Source: Inquilinus limosus DSM 16000 (lineage in GTDB: Bacteria > Pseudomonadota > Alphaproteobacteria > DSM-16000 > Inquilinaceae). From it: DNA of 35,499 bases. The stretch covers positions 1 through 35,499 of the forward strand of contig NZ_AUHM01000047.1 of assembly GCF_000423185.1 (NCBI RefSeq). The letters run 5' to 3'. Shown here piece after piece: positions 16,009-22,741 of this stretch. The translations under genes and the position numbers were made by a program. The first letter of the stretch is position 1. Each line of letters opens with the position of its first letter. The notes under the pieces are model-generated. The model was not told the origin of the DNA, did no database searches, and was given only the letters and a program-made list of their open reading frames with translations.

Positions 16009-16048
16009 GCAGCCTCCGGGGCTCTCGGGGTCTGGCTGCATTGTCCCC

Positions 16049-16744
16049 CTATAGGCGGCGGCGATCCAGCGTTTCGGCGTCCGGCCCGTCGGGTGCGGCA
16101 CCGTTGACCGCGAGGTCGCGCAGCTGCTGGTAGAGGTCCGGCGTCTCGGCGGTGCAGACGCAGATGCCCCGGGCCGGCTCGTCGCCGGCGTTGAGATAGG
16201 CGTGGCCCATGGTGCTGTCGAGATAGATGCCGTCGCCGGGCTCCAGCACCTCCGGCGCATAGAATTCGGTGTGGACCGCGACGCGCCCGGAGGTGACGAA
16301 GAAATACTCCTCCCCCGCATGGCGCAGCAACGGCCCGAACTCCTCCAGCGTGCGGGCGCGGATCACGGCCGTGATCGGCACCATGCGCTTGCCGACGATG
16401 TCGGTGCAGACATAGCCGTAGGTGTAGTAGCGGGTGTCCACGATCTGCCCCTGGCCGGCCCGGCTGATGCTGCGCCGGGCGGTGACCATCTGCGGGGCCG
16501 GCGCCGCGGGCGCCGCGGGGTGGAACAGCTCCGCGATCTCCATGCCGAGCCCGGTGGTGAGCTGCAGCAGCTTGTCGTAGGTCAGCGACATCTGATGGTT
16601 CTCCACCTTCGACAGGGTGGAGAGGGCGAGGCCCGTGCGCTCGGCCACCTGCTTCAGCGTCAGCCCGCGGGCCTGGCGCGCGGCCTTGAGGCAGTCGCCG
16701 AGCTGCGTCCGCGCGGCATCGCTGCCGGTCTGGCGACGTGTCAT
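16049..16744 (-). CDS. XRE-family regulator with C-terminal cupin domain
   Basis: The protein has 231 residues. The HTH (about 15-72) reads LGDCLKAARQARGLTLKQVA then GLALSTLSKVENHQMSLTYDKL. A linker rich in Ala/Pro leads to a cupin domain (about 115-215: HAGEEYFFVTSGRVAVHTEF, then LEPGDGIYLDSTMGHAYLN) expected to bind a small effector. The architecture is that of PuuR-like regulators of amine and amino-acid catabolism. ATG 16744 has GGGGAGA eight bases upstream; an ATG at 16774 is not supported. It is divergent from the amidase-permease-oxidase genes across a 167-base promoter region and is very likely their local regulator, with a degradable substrate or intermediate as inducer. Confidence 0.9.
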   Translation of the reverse strand: MTRRQTGSDAARTQLGDCLKAARQARGLTLKQVAERTGLALSTLSKVENHQMSLTYDKLLQLTTGLGMEIAELFHPAAPAAPAPQMVTARRSISRAGQGQIVDTRYYTYGYVCTDIVGKRMVPITAVIRARTLEEFGPLLRHAGEEYFFVTSGRVAVHTEFYAPEVLEPGDGIYLDSTMGHAYLNAGDEPARGICVCTAETPDLYQQLRDLAVNGAAPDGPDAETLDRRRL

Positions 16745-16854
16745 CCGTTCTCTCCCCGGGCCTTTCCGAAACATCCAATTTTACGGGTCTGGAAGCGATC
16801 TGGGCAACATATGGGGAGAGCGGATCCATTTTTGATCACTAGACGCTCAATGAC

Positions 16855-16888
16855 TTTCCGAATTTGAAAACTTGCGTATGATCGGAAA
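16855..16888. promoter_or_regulatory. Inverted repeat around the amidase promoter
   Basis: TTTCCGA (16855-16861) and TCGGAAA (16882-16888) are perfect inverted 7-base arms 20 bases apart. A second overlapping pair, CGAATTT (16859-16865) and AAATTCG (16887-16893), reinforces the symmetry. TATGAT (16877-16882) fits a -10 box for the amidase gene, giving a leader of about 20 bases. The arms therefore bracket the promoter, as expected of a binding site for the divergent XRE-cupin regulator. Confidence 0.5.
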
Positions 16889-16911
16889 ATTCGAAGCGAC
16901 CGAGGCCAGCC

Positions 16912-18408
16912 ATGAGCGCCCTCTGCGATCTGACAGCGACCGATCTGCGCCGGCAGATCGCCGCCCGGACGGTGTCCCCGGTGGAGGTGCTGGAGGCCTG
17001 CCTGGACCGGATCGGCGCGGTCAACCCGGCGGTCAACGCCGTGGTCGTGCTGGATGCGGACGGCGCCCGCGCGGCGGCCCGGGCGGCCGAGGCCGCGGTG
17101 ATGCGCAGCGAGCCGCTGGGCCCGCTGCACGGCCTGCCGCTGCTGGTCAAGGACACCCAGGATGTCGGTGGCCTGCGGACGACCTATGGCAGCCCGATCT
17201 CCGCCCGGCATGTGCCGGCGGCGGATGCCGGCTGTGTCGCGCGGCTGCGGGCGGCCGGGGCGATCATCATCGGCAAGACCAACACGCCGGAATGGGCGGC
17301 GGGCGGCAACACCCGCAACCCGGTCTACGGCGCCACCGGCAATCCGTTCGATCCGATGAAGTCCGCTGCCGGCTCCTCCGGCGGCTCGGCGGTGGCGCTG
17401 GCCTGCGGCATGGCGCCCCTGGCCACCGGGTCGGACACCGGCGGCAGCCTGCGCAACCCGGCCGGCTTCTCCGGCATCGTCGGGATGCGGCCGTCCTACG
17501 GCCTGGTGGCCAGCGAGAAGCGGGGCGTCGGCTGGTCGGGGCTGTCCACCGACGGCCCGATGGCCCGGACGGTGGCGGATGCGGCGCTGATGCTGTCGGT
17601 GATGGCGAGCGACGACAGCCGCGATCCCCTGGCCTACACGCTGCCGGGCGAGGCGGTGCGCGGCCGGCCGGACCGCTGGGCCACGATTCCCGACCTGGAT
17701 CTCAAATCGCTGCGCCTCGCCTTCACCGAGGATTTCGGCTTCGCGCCGACGGAGCGGCACATCCGGCGGGTGTTCCGCAGCCGGGTGGCGGCGCTGGCCC
17801 CGCTGTTCGCGGCGGCTGAGGAGGCGACGCCGGACTGCGCCGGCGCGGATGACGCCTTTGCGGTGCTGCGCGCCTCGGTCTTCCTCGCCATGCACGAGAA
17901 GACCTATCGCGAGCGGCCGGAGATGCTGGGCCCCAACGTGCGCGCGAATGTGGAGGAGGGGCTCGGCTACAGCCTGTCCGACTATGCCCGCGCCGCGGCC
18001 GCCCAGACCCGCATCTACCGCGCCTTCCAGGCCTTCTTCGAGACCCATGACGTGCTGGTGAGCCCGACCATCACGCTGAGCCCGCGGCCCTGGTCGGAGC
18101 CGTACCCGGCCGAGATCGACGGCGTGCCGACGCGCTCCTACTTTCACTGGCTCGCGCTCGCCTATGCGGTGACGCTGGCCGGCCATCCGGCGATCAGCCT
18201 GCCGCTCGGCGTCGACGAGGCCGGCATGCCCTTCGGTCTGCAGATCGTCGGCCCGCGCGGCGGCGATGCGCTGACCCTCGGCGTCGCCCGGGCGCTGGAG
18301 GCGGCCTGCGCCTCCGATCCGCGGCTGCGCCGCCCGGTGCCGGACCTGGCGGCGCTGGCCGCCGCCCGGCCGCTGCACGAGGCGTCGGGCTTCATGACCT
18401 GGGAATAG
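16912..18408 (+). CDS. Amidase-signature family hydrolase
   Basis: The protein has 498 residues of the amidase signature family (GatA/AmiE-like Ser-cisSer-Lys hydrolases). K80 lies in LPLLVKDTQD, the cis-Ser in AAGSSGGSAVAL (154-159), and the nucleophile S179 in TGSDTGGSLRNPAG. These residues are all intact, so it should hydrolyse an amide C-N bond. It is not part of a gatCAB cluster, hence a catabolic or modifying amidase. It is first in a run with an ACS-type permease (66 bases later) and a DadA-like oxidase, opposite an XRE-cupin regulator. A plausible substrate is an N-acylated or amidated amino acid; the sequence does not fix which. A G-rich GAGG lies about 8 bases before the ATG. Confidence 0.92.
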   Translation: MSALCDLTATDLRRQIAARTVSPVEVLEACLDRIGAVNPAVNAVVVLDADGARAAARAAEAAVMRSEPLGPLHGLPLLVKDTQDVGGLRTTYGSPISARHVPAADAGCVARLRAAGAIIIGKTNTPEWAAGGNTRNPVYGATGNPFDPMKSAAGSSGGSAVALACGMAPLATGSDTGGSLRNPAGFSGIVGMRPSYGLVASEKRGVGWSGLSTDGPMARTVADAALMLSVMASDDSRDPLAYTLPGEAVRGRPDRWATIPDLDLKSLRLAFTEDFGFAPTERHIRRVFRSRVAALAPLFAAAEEATPDCAGADDAFAVLRASVFLAMHEKTYRERPEMLGPNVRANVEEGLGYSLSDYARAAAAQTRIYRAFQAFFETHDVLVSPTITLSPRPWSEPYPAEIDGVPTRSYFHWLALAYAVTLAGHPAISLPLGVDEAGMPFGLQIVGPRGGDALTLGVARALEAACASDPRLRRPVPDLAALAAARPLHEASGFMTWE

Positions 18409-18422
18409 GCCCCGGGCCGCGA

Positions 18423-18440
18423 CCCCCGGAGAACCGGGGG
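18423..18440 (+). other. Hairpin between amidase and permease genes
   Basis: CCCCCGG and CCGGGGG pair over the loop AGAA in the 66-base gap. No T-run follows. Placed within an operon, it could stabilise or process the upstream mRNA and lower permease expression relative to amidase; that role is inference. Confidence 0.4.
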
Positions 18441-18474
18441 CGACAAGCATCAGAACACAAAAGCGGAGGCGTTC

Positions 18475-19698
18475 GTGCTGAGGAAGATATCCGTCAACCG
18501 GACGGCGATCATTGGCTTCTCGCTGCTGTATGTCGCCTTCTGCATCTCCTATATCGACCGGGCGGCGATGTCGCTGGCGCTGACCCATGTCGGCCAGGAG
18601 TTCGGGCTGAAGCCGGACGAGCTGGGCGCCGTGCTCAGCATCTTCTTCCTCGGCTACGCCATCATGCAGATCCCGGGCGGCTGGCTGGCCGACCGGTTCG
18701 GCTCCAAATACGTGGTGATCGCGACCATCGCCGCCTGGTCCGTCTTCACCATCCTCACCAGCCAGGCATGGTCGCTGGCCTCGCTGCTGGTCATCCGCTT
18801 CATCTTCGGCCTGGCGGAGGGCGGCTTCCCGTCGGCCAGCGTCAAGGGCGTGGCGGAGCTGGTGGAGAAGGATTCCCGACCGAAATTCTCGGCCCTGCTG
18901 ACCTCCTCGAACTATCTCGGCAGCATGCTGGCGCCGCTGATCATGGCGCCGCTGATCATCGCCTTCGGCTGGCGCCACGCCTTCGAGATCGTCGGGGTGG
19001 CGGGCATCGTCTTCGCCGTCAGCTATTTCTTCGCCGTGCCGTACCGGCGCCCGGCGCCGCGGGTCGCCGAAAGCGGCGGGCGGCCGCGCACGCCGGTGCG
19101 CGACCTGATGAAGAACCCGCTGATCTGGCAGCTGCTGGTGGTCTGGTTCGGGCTCAGCTGCGTCAACAAGGGCCTCGATTCCTGGATGCCCACCTATCTG
19201 CTGCAGCAGCGCGGGCTCGACCTGAAGTCGGTCGGCCTGCTGACCCCGGTGCCCTTCCTGATGGCCACCATCGCCACCGCCATCGGCGGCTGGGTGATGA
19301 CGAGGTTCTTCCCCCAGCGCGAGAAGTACCTGCTGATCGGCAGCGCCGTCCTGACCGGGATCTTCCTCTACGCCATGTACCGGTCGGAGACGATCGCCGG
19401 GGTGATCTTCTTCCAGTCGCTGGTCTACTTCTTCAAATCCTTCGTGCTCGCCACCGTGATCGCGCTGCCGACCAAGGTGCTGGCCGACGACCAGATCGGC
19501 ACCGGCGTCGGCATCGTCAACACCGGCGGGCAGAGCGCCGGGTCGGTCGCGCCCTATGTCATGGGCGTGCTCGTCGCCAGCCTCGGCACCTATGACGCGG
19601 CGTTCAACTTCCTCCTGGTGATGACCGCGGTCTCGGTCGTCGCGGCGGCGACGATCCGGACCCGGGCGCCGGCCCCGAGCCTGCGGCCGGCCGGCTGA
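18475..19698 (+). CDS. MFS permease, anion:cation symporter (ACS) type
   Basis: This 407-residue inner-membrane protein has about 12 hydrophobic segments. The opening FCISYIDRAAMSLALTHVGQ matches the 'YLDR.N...A' block at helix 1 of ACS-family importers of organic anions (hexuronate, phthalate, allantoate and the like). GGWLADRFGSKYVVIATIAA is motif A. The GTG start at 18475 has GGAGG five bases upstream. It lies between the amidase and the FAD oxidase with 3 bases to the latter, so it most likely imports the shared substrate with protons. Regulation should come from the XRE-cupin protein upstream. Confidence 0.9.
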   Translation: MLRKISVNRTAIIGFSLLYVAFCISYIDRAAMSLALTHVGQEFGLKPDELGAVLSIFFLGYAIMQIPGGWLADRFGSKYVVIATIAAWSVFTILTSQAWSLASLLVIRFIFGLAEGGFPSASVKGVAELVEKDSRPKFSALLTSSNYLGSMLAPLIMAPLIIAFGWRHAFEIVGVAGIVFAVSYFFAVPYRRPAPRVAESGGRPRTPVRDLMKNPLIWQLLVVWFGLSCVNKGLDSWMPTYLLQQRGLDLKSVGLLTPVPFLMATIATAIGGWVMTRFFPQREKYLLIGSAVLTGIFLYAMYRSETIAGVIFFQSLVYFFKSFVLATVIALPTKVLADDQIGTGVGIVNTGGQSAGSVAPYVMGVLVASLGTYDAAFNFLLVMTAVSVVAAATIRTRAPAPSLRPAG

Positions 19699-19701
19699 GA
19701 G

Positions 19702-20940
19702 ATGCGCAGCGCCATCGTCCTCGGGGCCGGCATGGTCGGCGTTTCCGCCGCGCTGCATCTGCGCCGGCGCGGCTGGGACGTCGCCCTGGTGGACCGCCTG
19801 CAGCCCGGCCGGGCCACCAGCTACGGCAATGCCGGCATCATCCAGAGCGAGGCGGTGGAACCCTATCCCATGCCGCGCGACTGGGCCTCGATCGTCGCCA
19901 TCGCCGCGGGGCGGACGAACGACGTGCATCTGCACTGGCGGTCGCTGCCGCGGCACGCGCCGGCGCTGCTGCGCTACTGGCGGCATTCCGCCCCGGCCCG
20001 CCACCGCCGGATCTCGGCGGCCTATGCGCGCCTGATCGCCCAGGCCGCTCCGGCCCATGAAGAGTTCATGCAGGACGCCGATGTGGCCGGCCTGGTGCGG
20101 CGGGACGGATTCCGCATCCTCTATCGCGACGCCGCCGCGATGGCGGCCGCGGTGGCCGAGGCGGAGCGGCTGCGGGCGGAATACGGCGTCGCCTCCGAGG
20201 CCCTGACCCCGGCCCGGCTCGCCGCCGCCGAGCCGGCGCTCCGCGACGCCGGGGCAGGGGCGATCCACTGGCTCGACCCCTGGACCGTGCGGGATCCGGG
20301 CGCGCTGGTCGGCGCCTATGCCGACCTGTTCCGCCGCGAGGGCGGGCGCTTCGCGAACGGCGCGGCGGAGAGCCTGACGCCGGCGCGGTCCGGCGGCTGG
20401 CTTGTGGACACGGCCGAGGGCCCCGTGGAGGCGGAGCACGCCGTGGTCGCGCTCGGGCCCTGGTCACCCGCGCTGCTGCGCCGCTTCGGCTATGCCTTTC
20501 CGATGGTGCTCAAGCGCGGCTACCACCGGCACTACCCCGGCGCGGCGCTCGACCTGCCGCTGCTGGATTCGGCCCATGGCTACGTCATGGCGCCGATGGC
20601 ACGAGGCCTCCGGATCACCACCGGGGCCGAGCTGGCGGCGCCCGGCGCGCCCCTGACCCCGGTGCAACTGGCGCGGGCCGAGCGGGCCGCGCGCACGCTC
20701 CTCGATTTCGGCCCGGGCGCGGAGGCGGAGCCCTGGGCAGGCCTGCGCCCCTGCATGCCGGACATGCTGCCGGTGGTCGGGCCGGCGCCGCGCCACCCGG
20801 GGCTCTGGCTCGACTTCGGCCACGGCCACCAGGGCTTCACCCTGGGCCCGGCGACCGGGCGCCTGCTGGCGGAGATGATGGCGGAAGACCGTCCCTTCGC
20901 GGATCCCGCGCCCTTCCTCCCCGCGCGGTGGGGCGGCTAG
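19702..20940 (+). CDS. FAD-dependent amino-acid oxidoreductase, DadA-like
   Basis: The protein has 412 residues with an N-terminal Rossmann motif VLGAGMVGVSAALHLRRRGW (FAD) and the DAO-superfamily blocks GRATSYGNAGIIQSEAVEPY, then GLRPCMPDMLPVVGPAPRHP and FGHGHQGFTLGPATG near the C-terminus. These match D-amino-acid dehydrogenase/DadA-type enzymes, which oxidatively deaminate D-amino acids or N-substituted amino acids and pass electrons to the respiratory chain. The ATG at 19702 follows the permease stop by 3 bases, so translation is coupled. It is probably the last step of the cassette: amide cleavage by the amidase would release an amino acid that this enzyme oxidises. Substrate chirality is not provable from sequence. 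Confidence 0.88.
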   Translation: MRSAIVLGAGMVGVSAALHLRRRGWDVALVDRLQPGRATSYGNAGIIQSEAVEPYPMPRDWASIVAIAAGRTNDVHLHWRSLPRHAPALLRYWRHSAPARHRRISAAYARLIAQAAPAHEEFMQDADVAGLVRRDGFRILYRDAAAMAAAVAEAERLRAEYGVASEALTPARLAAAEPALRDAGAGAIHWLDPWTVRDPGALVGAYADLFRREGGRFANGAAESLTPARSGGWLVDTAEGPVEAEHAVVALGPWSPALLRRFGYAFPMVLKRGYHRHYPGAALDLPLLDSAHGYVMAPMARGLRITTGAELAAPGAPLTPVQLARAERAARTLLDFGPGAEAEPWAGLRPCMPDMLPVVGPAPRHPGLWLDFGHGHQGFTLGPATGRLLAEMMAEDRPFADPAPFLPARWGG

Positions 20941-20942
20941 CC

Positions 20943-22295
20943 TCAGGCGCTCGGCGCCGGCAGGGACAGGCCGTATTTCTTCAGGATCGCCTTCTGCCGC
21001 TTGGCCATGACCTCCTGGTCGAAATCGGCGATCAGCTCGTTGAACAGCTTGTGCCAGTTCACCCGGGCCTTGAGGTGGATGAAGACCGAGCCGAGGCCGA
21101 GCGCGGCGCGGTCCATGAACACGAATTCGCGCGGCACCTCGACCCCGCCGACCCGGCGCAGCTCCTTGTGCACCTGCTCGGCGGTCTCGCGGCCGTAGAC
21201 GCCGCCCTTGGCCTCGCCGATCAGCCGCACCTTGTTCTCGAGCAACGGCCCGTAGAGGAAGCTGGCCCAGAGGTTCAGCACATCCGCCAGCTCCTTGGTG
21301 ATGGTCTTGAACCCCCAGGTCCGGTAGGCCTCGATGGCGCGGTCGCGGTCGCCGGTCTCCAGCGCCCGGTACAGCTCGATCACGGCGCCGACGAAGCTGG
21401 GCGGGAACACGCGGATGCAGCCGAAATCCAGCAGGTTGATCGAATCGTCCGGCCGCACCGTGTAGTTGCCGAGATGCGGGTCGCCGTGGATCACGCCGTA
21501 ATAGTAGAGCGGCACATACCAGGCCCGGAACATGTTCAGCGCCAGCTGCGCCCGCTGCTCCTCGCTGCCCTGGACGAAGGTCAGGATCTTCTCGCCGTCG
21601 AGCCAGGTGGTGGTCAGCAGGCGCTTGGTCGACAGCTCCGGCACCACCTCGGGGACATGGACGTTCGGCTCGTTCGCCAGCATCTCGGCGTAGAGCTGCG
21701 AATGCCGGGCCTCGAGCGCGTAGTCCAGCTCCTCGCGCAGGCGCTCCGCGATCTCGGTGTGGATCTGCTTGGTCGACACCGTTCGGTCGTAGCGCTCGAA
21801 GATGCCGAGGATCAGCTTGAGCTGCTTCAGGTCGGCCTCGACCGCCGACTGCATGTCCGGATACTGCAGCTTGCAGGCGAGGCGCCGGCCGTCGAGGCCG
21901 ACCGCCCGGTGCACCTGGCCGAGCGAGGCCGCGGCCGCCGCCTCGTGCTCGAAGCTCTTGAATTTCGACTGCCAGGCCTGGCCCAGCTCGCTCGCCATCC
22001 GGCGCTTGACGAAGGGCCAGCCCATCGACGGCGCGTTGGCCTGCAGCTGCTGCAGCTCCTGCGCATATTCCTTCGGCACCGCCTCCGGAATCGTGGCCAG
22101 CATCTGCGCCACCTTCATCAGCGGGCCCTTCAGCCCGCCCAGCGCCGCCCGCAGCTCGTTGGCATGGGCCTCGCGGTCGACCTTGAAGCCGAGATAGCGC
22201 TCGCCCGCCATGCGGGCGGCGAGGCCGCCCATAGCGCCGGAGACGCGGGCATAGCGGCGCAGCCGGCCACCAAAACTGTTCTCTTCGTCGGCCAT
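20943..22295 (-). CDS. ABC1/AarF (UbiB-like) atypical kinase
   Basis: The protein has 450 residues. An N-terminal extension carries K61 in GPLMKVAQM, the place of the KxGQ motif; here it reads KVAQ. The Ala-rich loop AAAAASLGQVHRA (119-131) replaces the P-loop of ordinary kinases. K142 (LACKLQYP) is the likely ATP-contacting lysine, and D272-PHLGN and L289-D290-FG are the catalytic and metal-binding sites. Family members support ubiquinone synthesis (UbiB, COQ8), acting more as ATPases than protein kinases. No membrane segment is obvious at the C-terminus, unlike E. coli UbiB. It converges on the FAD oxidase with a 2-base gap, so it is unrelated to that operon. Confidence 0.9.
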   Translation of the reverse strand: MADEENSFGGRLRRYARVSGAMGGLAARMAGERYLGFKVDREAHANELRAALGGLKGPLMKVAQMLATIPEAVPKEYAQELQQLQANAPSMGWPFVKRRMASELGQAWQSKFKSFEHEAAAAASLGQVHRAVGLDGRRLACKLQYPDMQSAVEADLKQLKLILGIFERYDRTVSTKQIHTEIAERLREELDYALEARHSQLYAEMLANEPNVHVPEVVPELSTKRLLTTTWLDGEKILTFVQGSEEQRAQLALNMFRAWYVPLYYYGVIHGDPHLGNYTVRPDDSINLLDFGCIRVFPPSFVGAVIELYRALETGDRDRAIEAYRTWGFKTITKELADVLNLWASFLYGPLLENKVRLIGEAKGGVYGRETAEQVHKELRRVGGVEVPREFVFMDRAALGLGSVFIHLKARVNWHKLFNELIADFDQEVMAKRQKAILKKYGLSLPAPSA

Positions 22296-22422
22296 GATCC
22301 AACCGGAGTCGCGCGGCCGGGCCCGGCCGCCCGACCTATCTAGGGGCTGATCCCCGATCCGTCATCCCCGCCGGTGTCGCATGTGACGGATGGGGGCGGC
22401 CTTTCCTGTCTCAACCCATGTT

Positions 22423-22510
22423 GTCATCGCCGGGCTTGACCCGGCGATCCAGGGGCCACCCAGAGCGGCATCGACATGCCCTGGATGCCCGGGTCAAGCC
22501 CGGGCATGAC
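22423..22510. repeat. Dispersed inverted repeat (REP-like), 32-base arms
   Basis: The left arm (22423-22454, begins GTCATCGCCGGGCTTGACCC) and right arm (22479-22510, ends CAAGCCCGGGCATGAC) are near-perfect inverted copies; they differ by GC/CG swaps within the stem. A 24-base spacer lies between. The element would form a long hairpin in RNA. It sits in the gap between two divergent genes and carries no coding sign. A relative with a different core lies at 32168-32258. Repeats of this look recur in intergenic DNA of alphaproteobacteria. An 8-base inverted pair (ATCCGTCA 22357-22364, TGACGGAT 22384-22391) lies next to it. Confidence 0.8.
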
Positions 22511-22574
22511 AGTGAGAAACTGCGGCTGAGCGCGACGCAGGCGCCCTCCAGGCCTAAGTCGGGTTCGTTTCCAT

Positions 22575-22684
22575 CGCGTTTTCCGGAAACGCGGAAATCT
22601 TGGATCAAGGACAGCAAGGCTGTCGGTTCCCCATTGCTTTCTTTCGCCGGAGCCCTCCCCCCGATTGTCCATGGGGCGAAAGAA
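22575..22684 (+). promoter_or_regulatory. Palindrome-rich leader of the oxidoreductase gene
   Basis: Three symmetric elements follow one another in the gap before the start at 22742. CGCGTTT-TCCGG-AAACGCG is at 22575-22593. GACAGC-AAG-GCTGTC is at 22610-22624. The 10-base arms TTCTTTCGCC (22639-22648) and GGCGAAAGAA (22675-22684) enclose a 26-base loop. The first two look like operators and the third like an RNA stem close to the ribosome site GGGAGG (about 22730). No known riboswitch consensus was recognised. The rest of the 446-base gap holds only the dispersed repeat. Confidence 0.45.
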
Positions 22685-22741
22685 GATTACCTCTTAGGGG
22701 TGGCCGCGGCGACAGACCGGCGGCCTTTCGGGAGGCATTTG

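Noticed and set aside
14032-16107. 691-codon open frame on the plus strand across the MFS gene and the stress gene
   Set aside because: Frame-shifted shadow of the MFS gene followed by antisense of the universal stress gene.
16741-20439. 1232-codon open frame on the minus strand
   Set aside because: It lies opposite the amidase, permease and oxidase genes, all with intact active-site motifs. It has low-complexity Arg/Gly/His-rich content and no domain.
22418-22741. N-terminal extension of the oxidoreductase
   Set aside because: It would translate the dispersed repeat and palindromes; the ATG at 22742 has GGGAGG at correct spacing and fits the family start.
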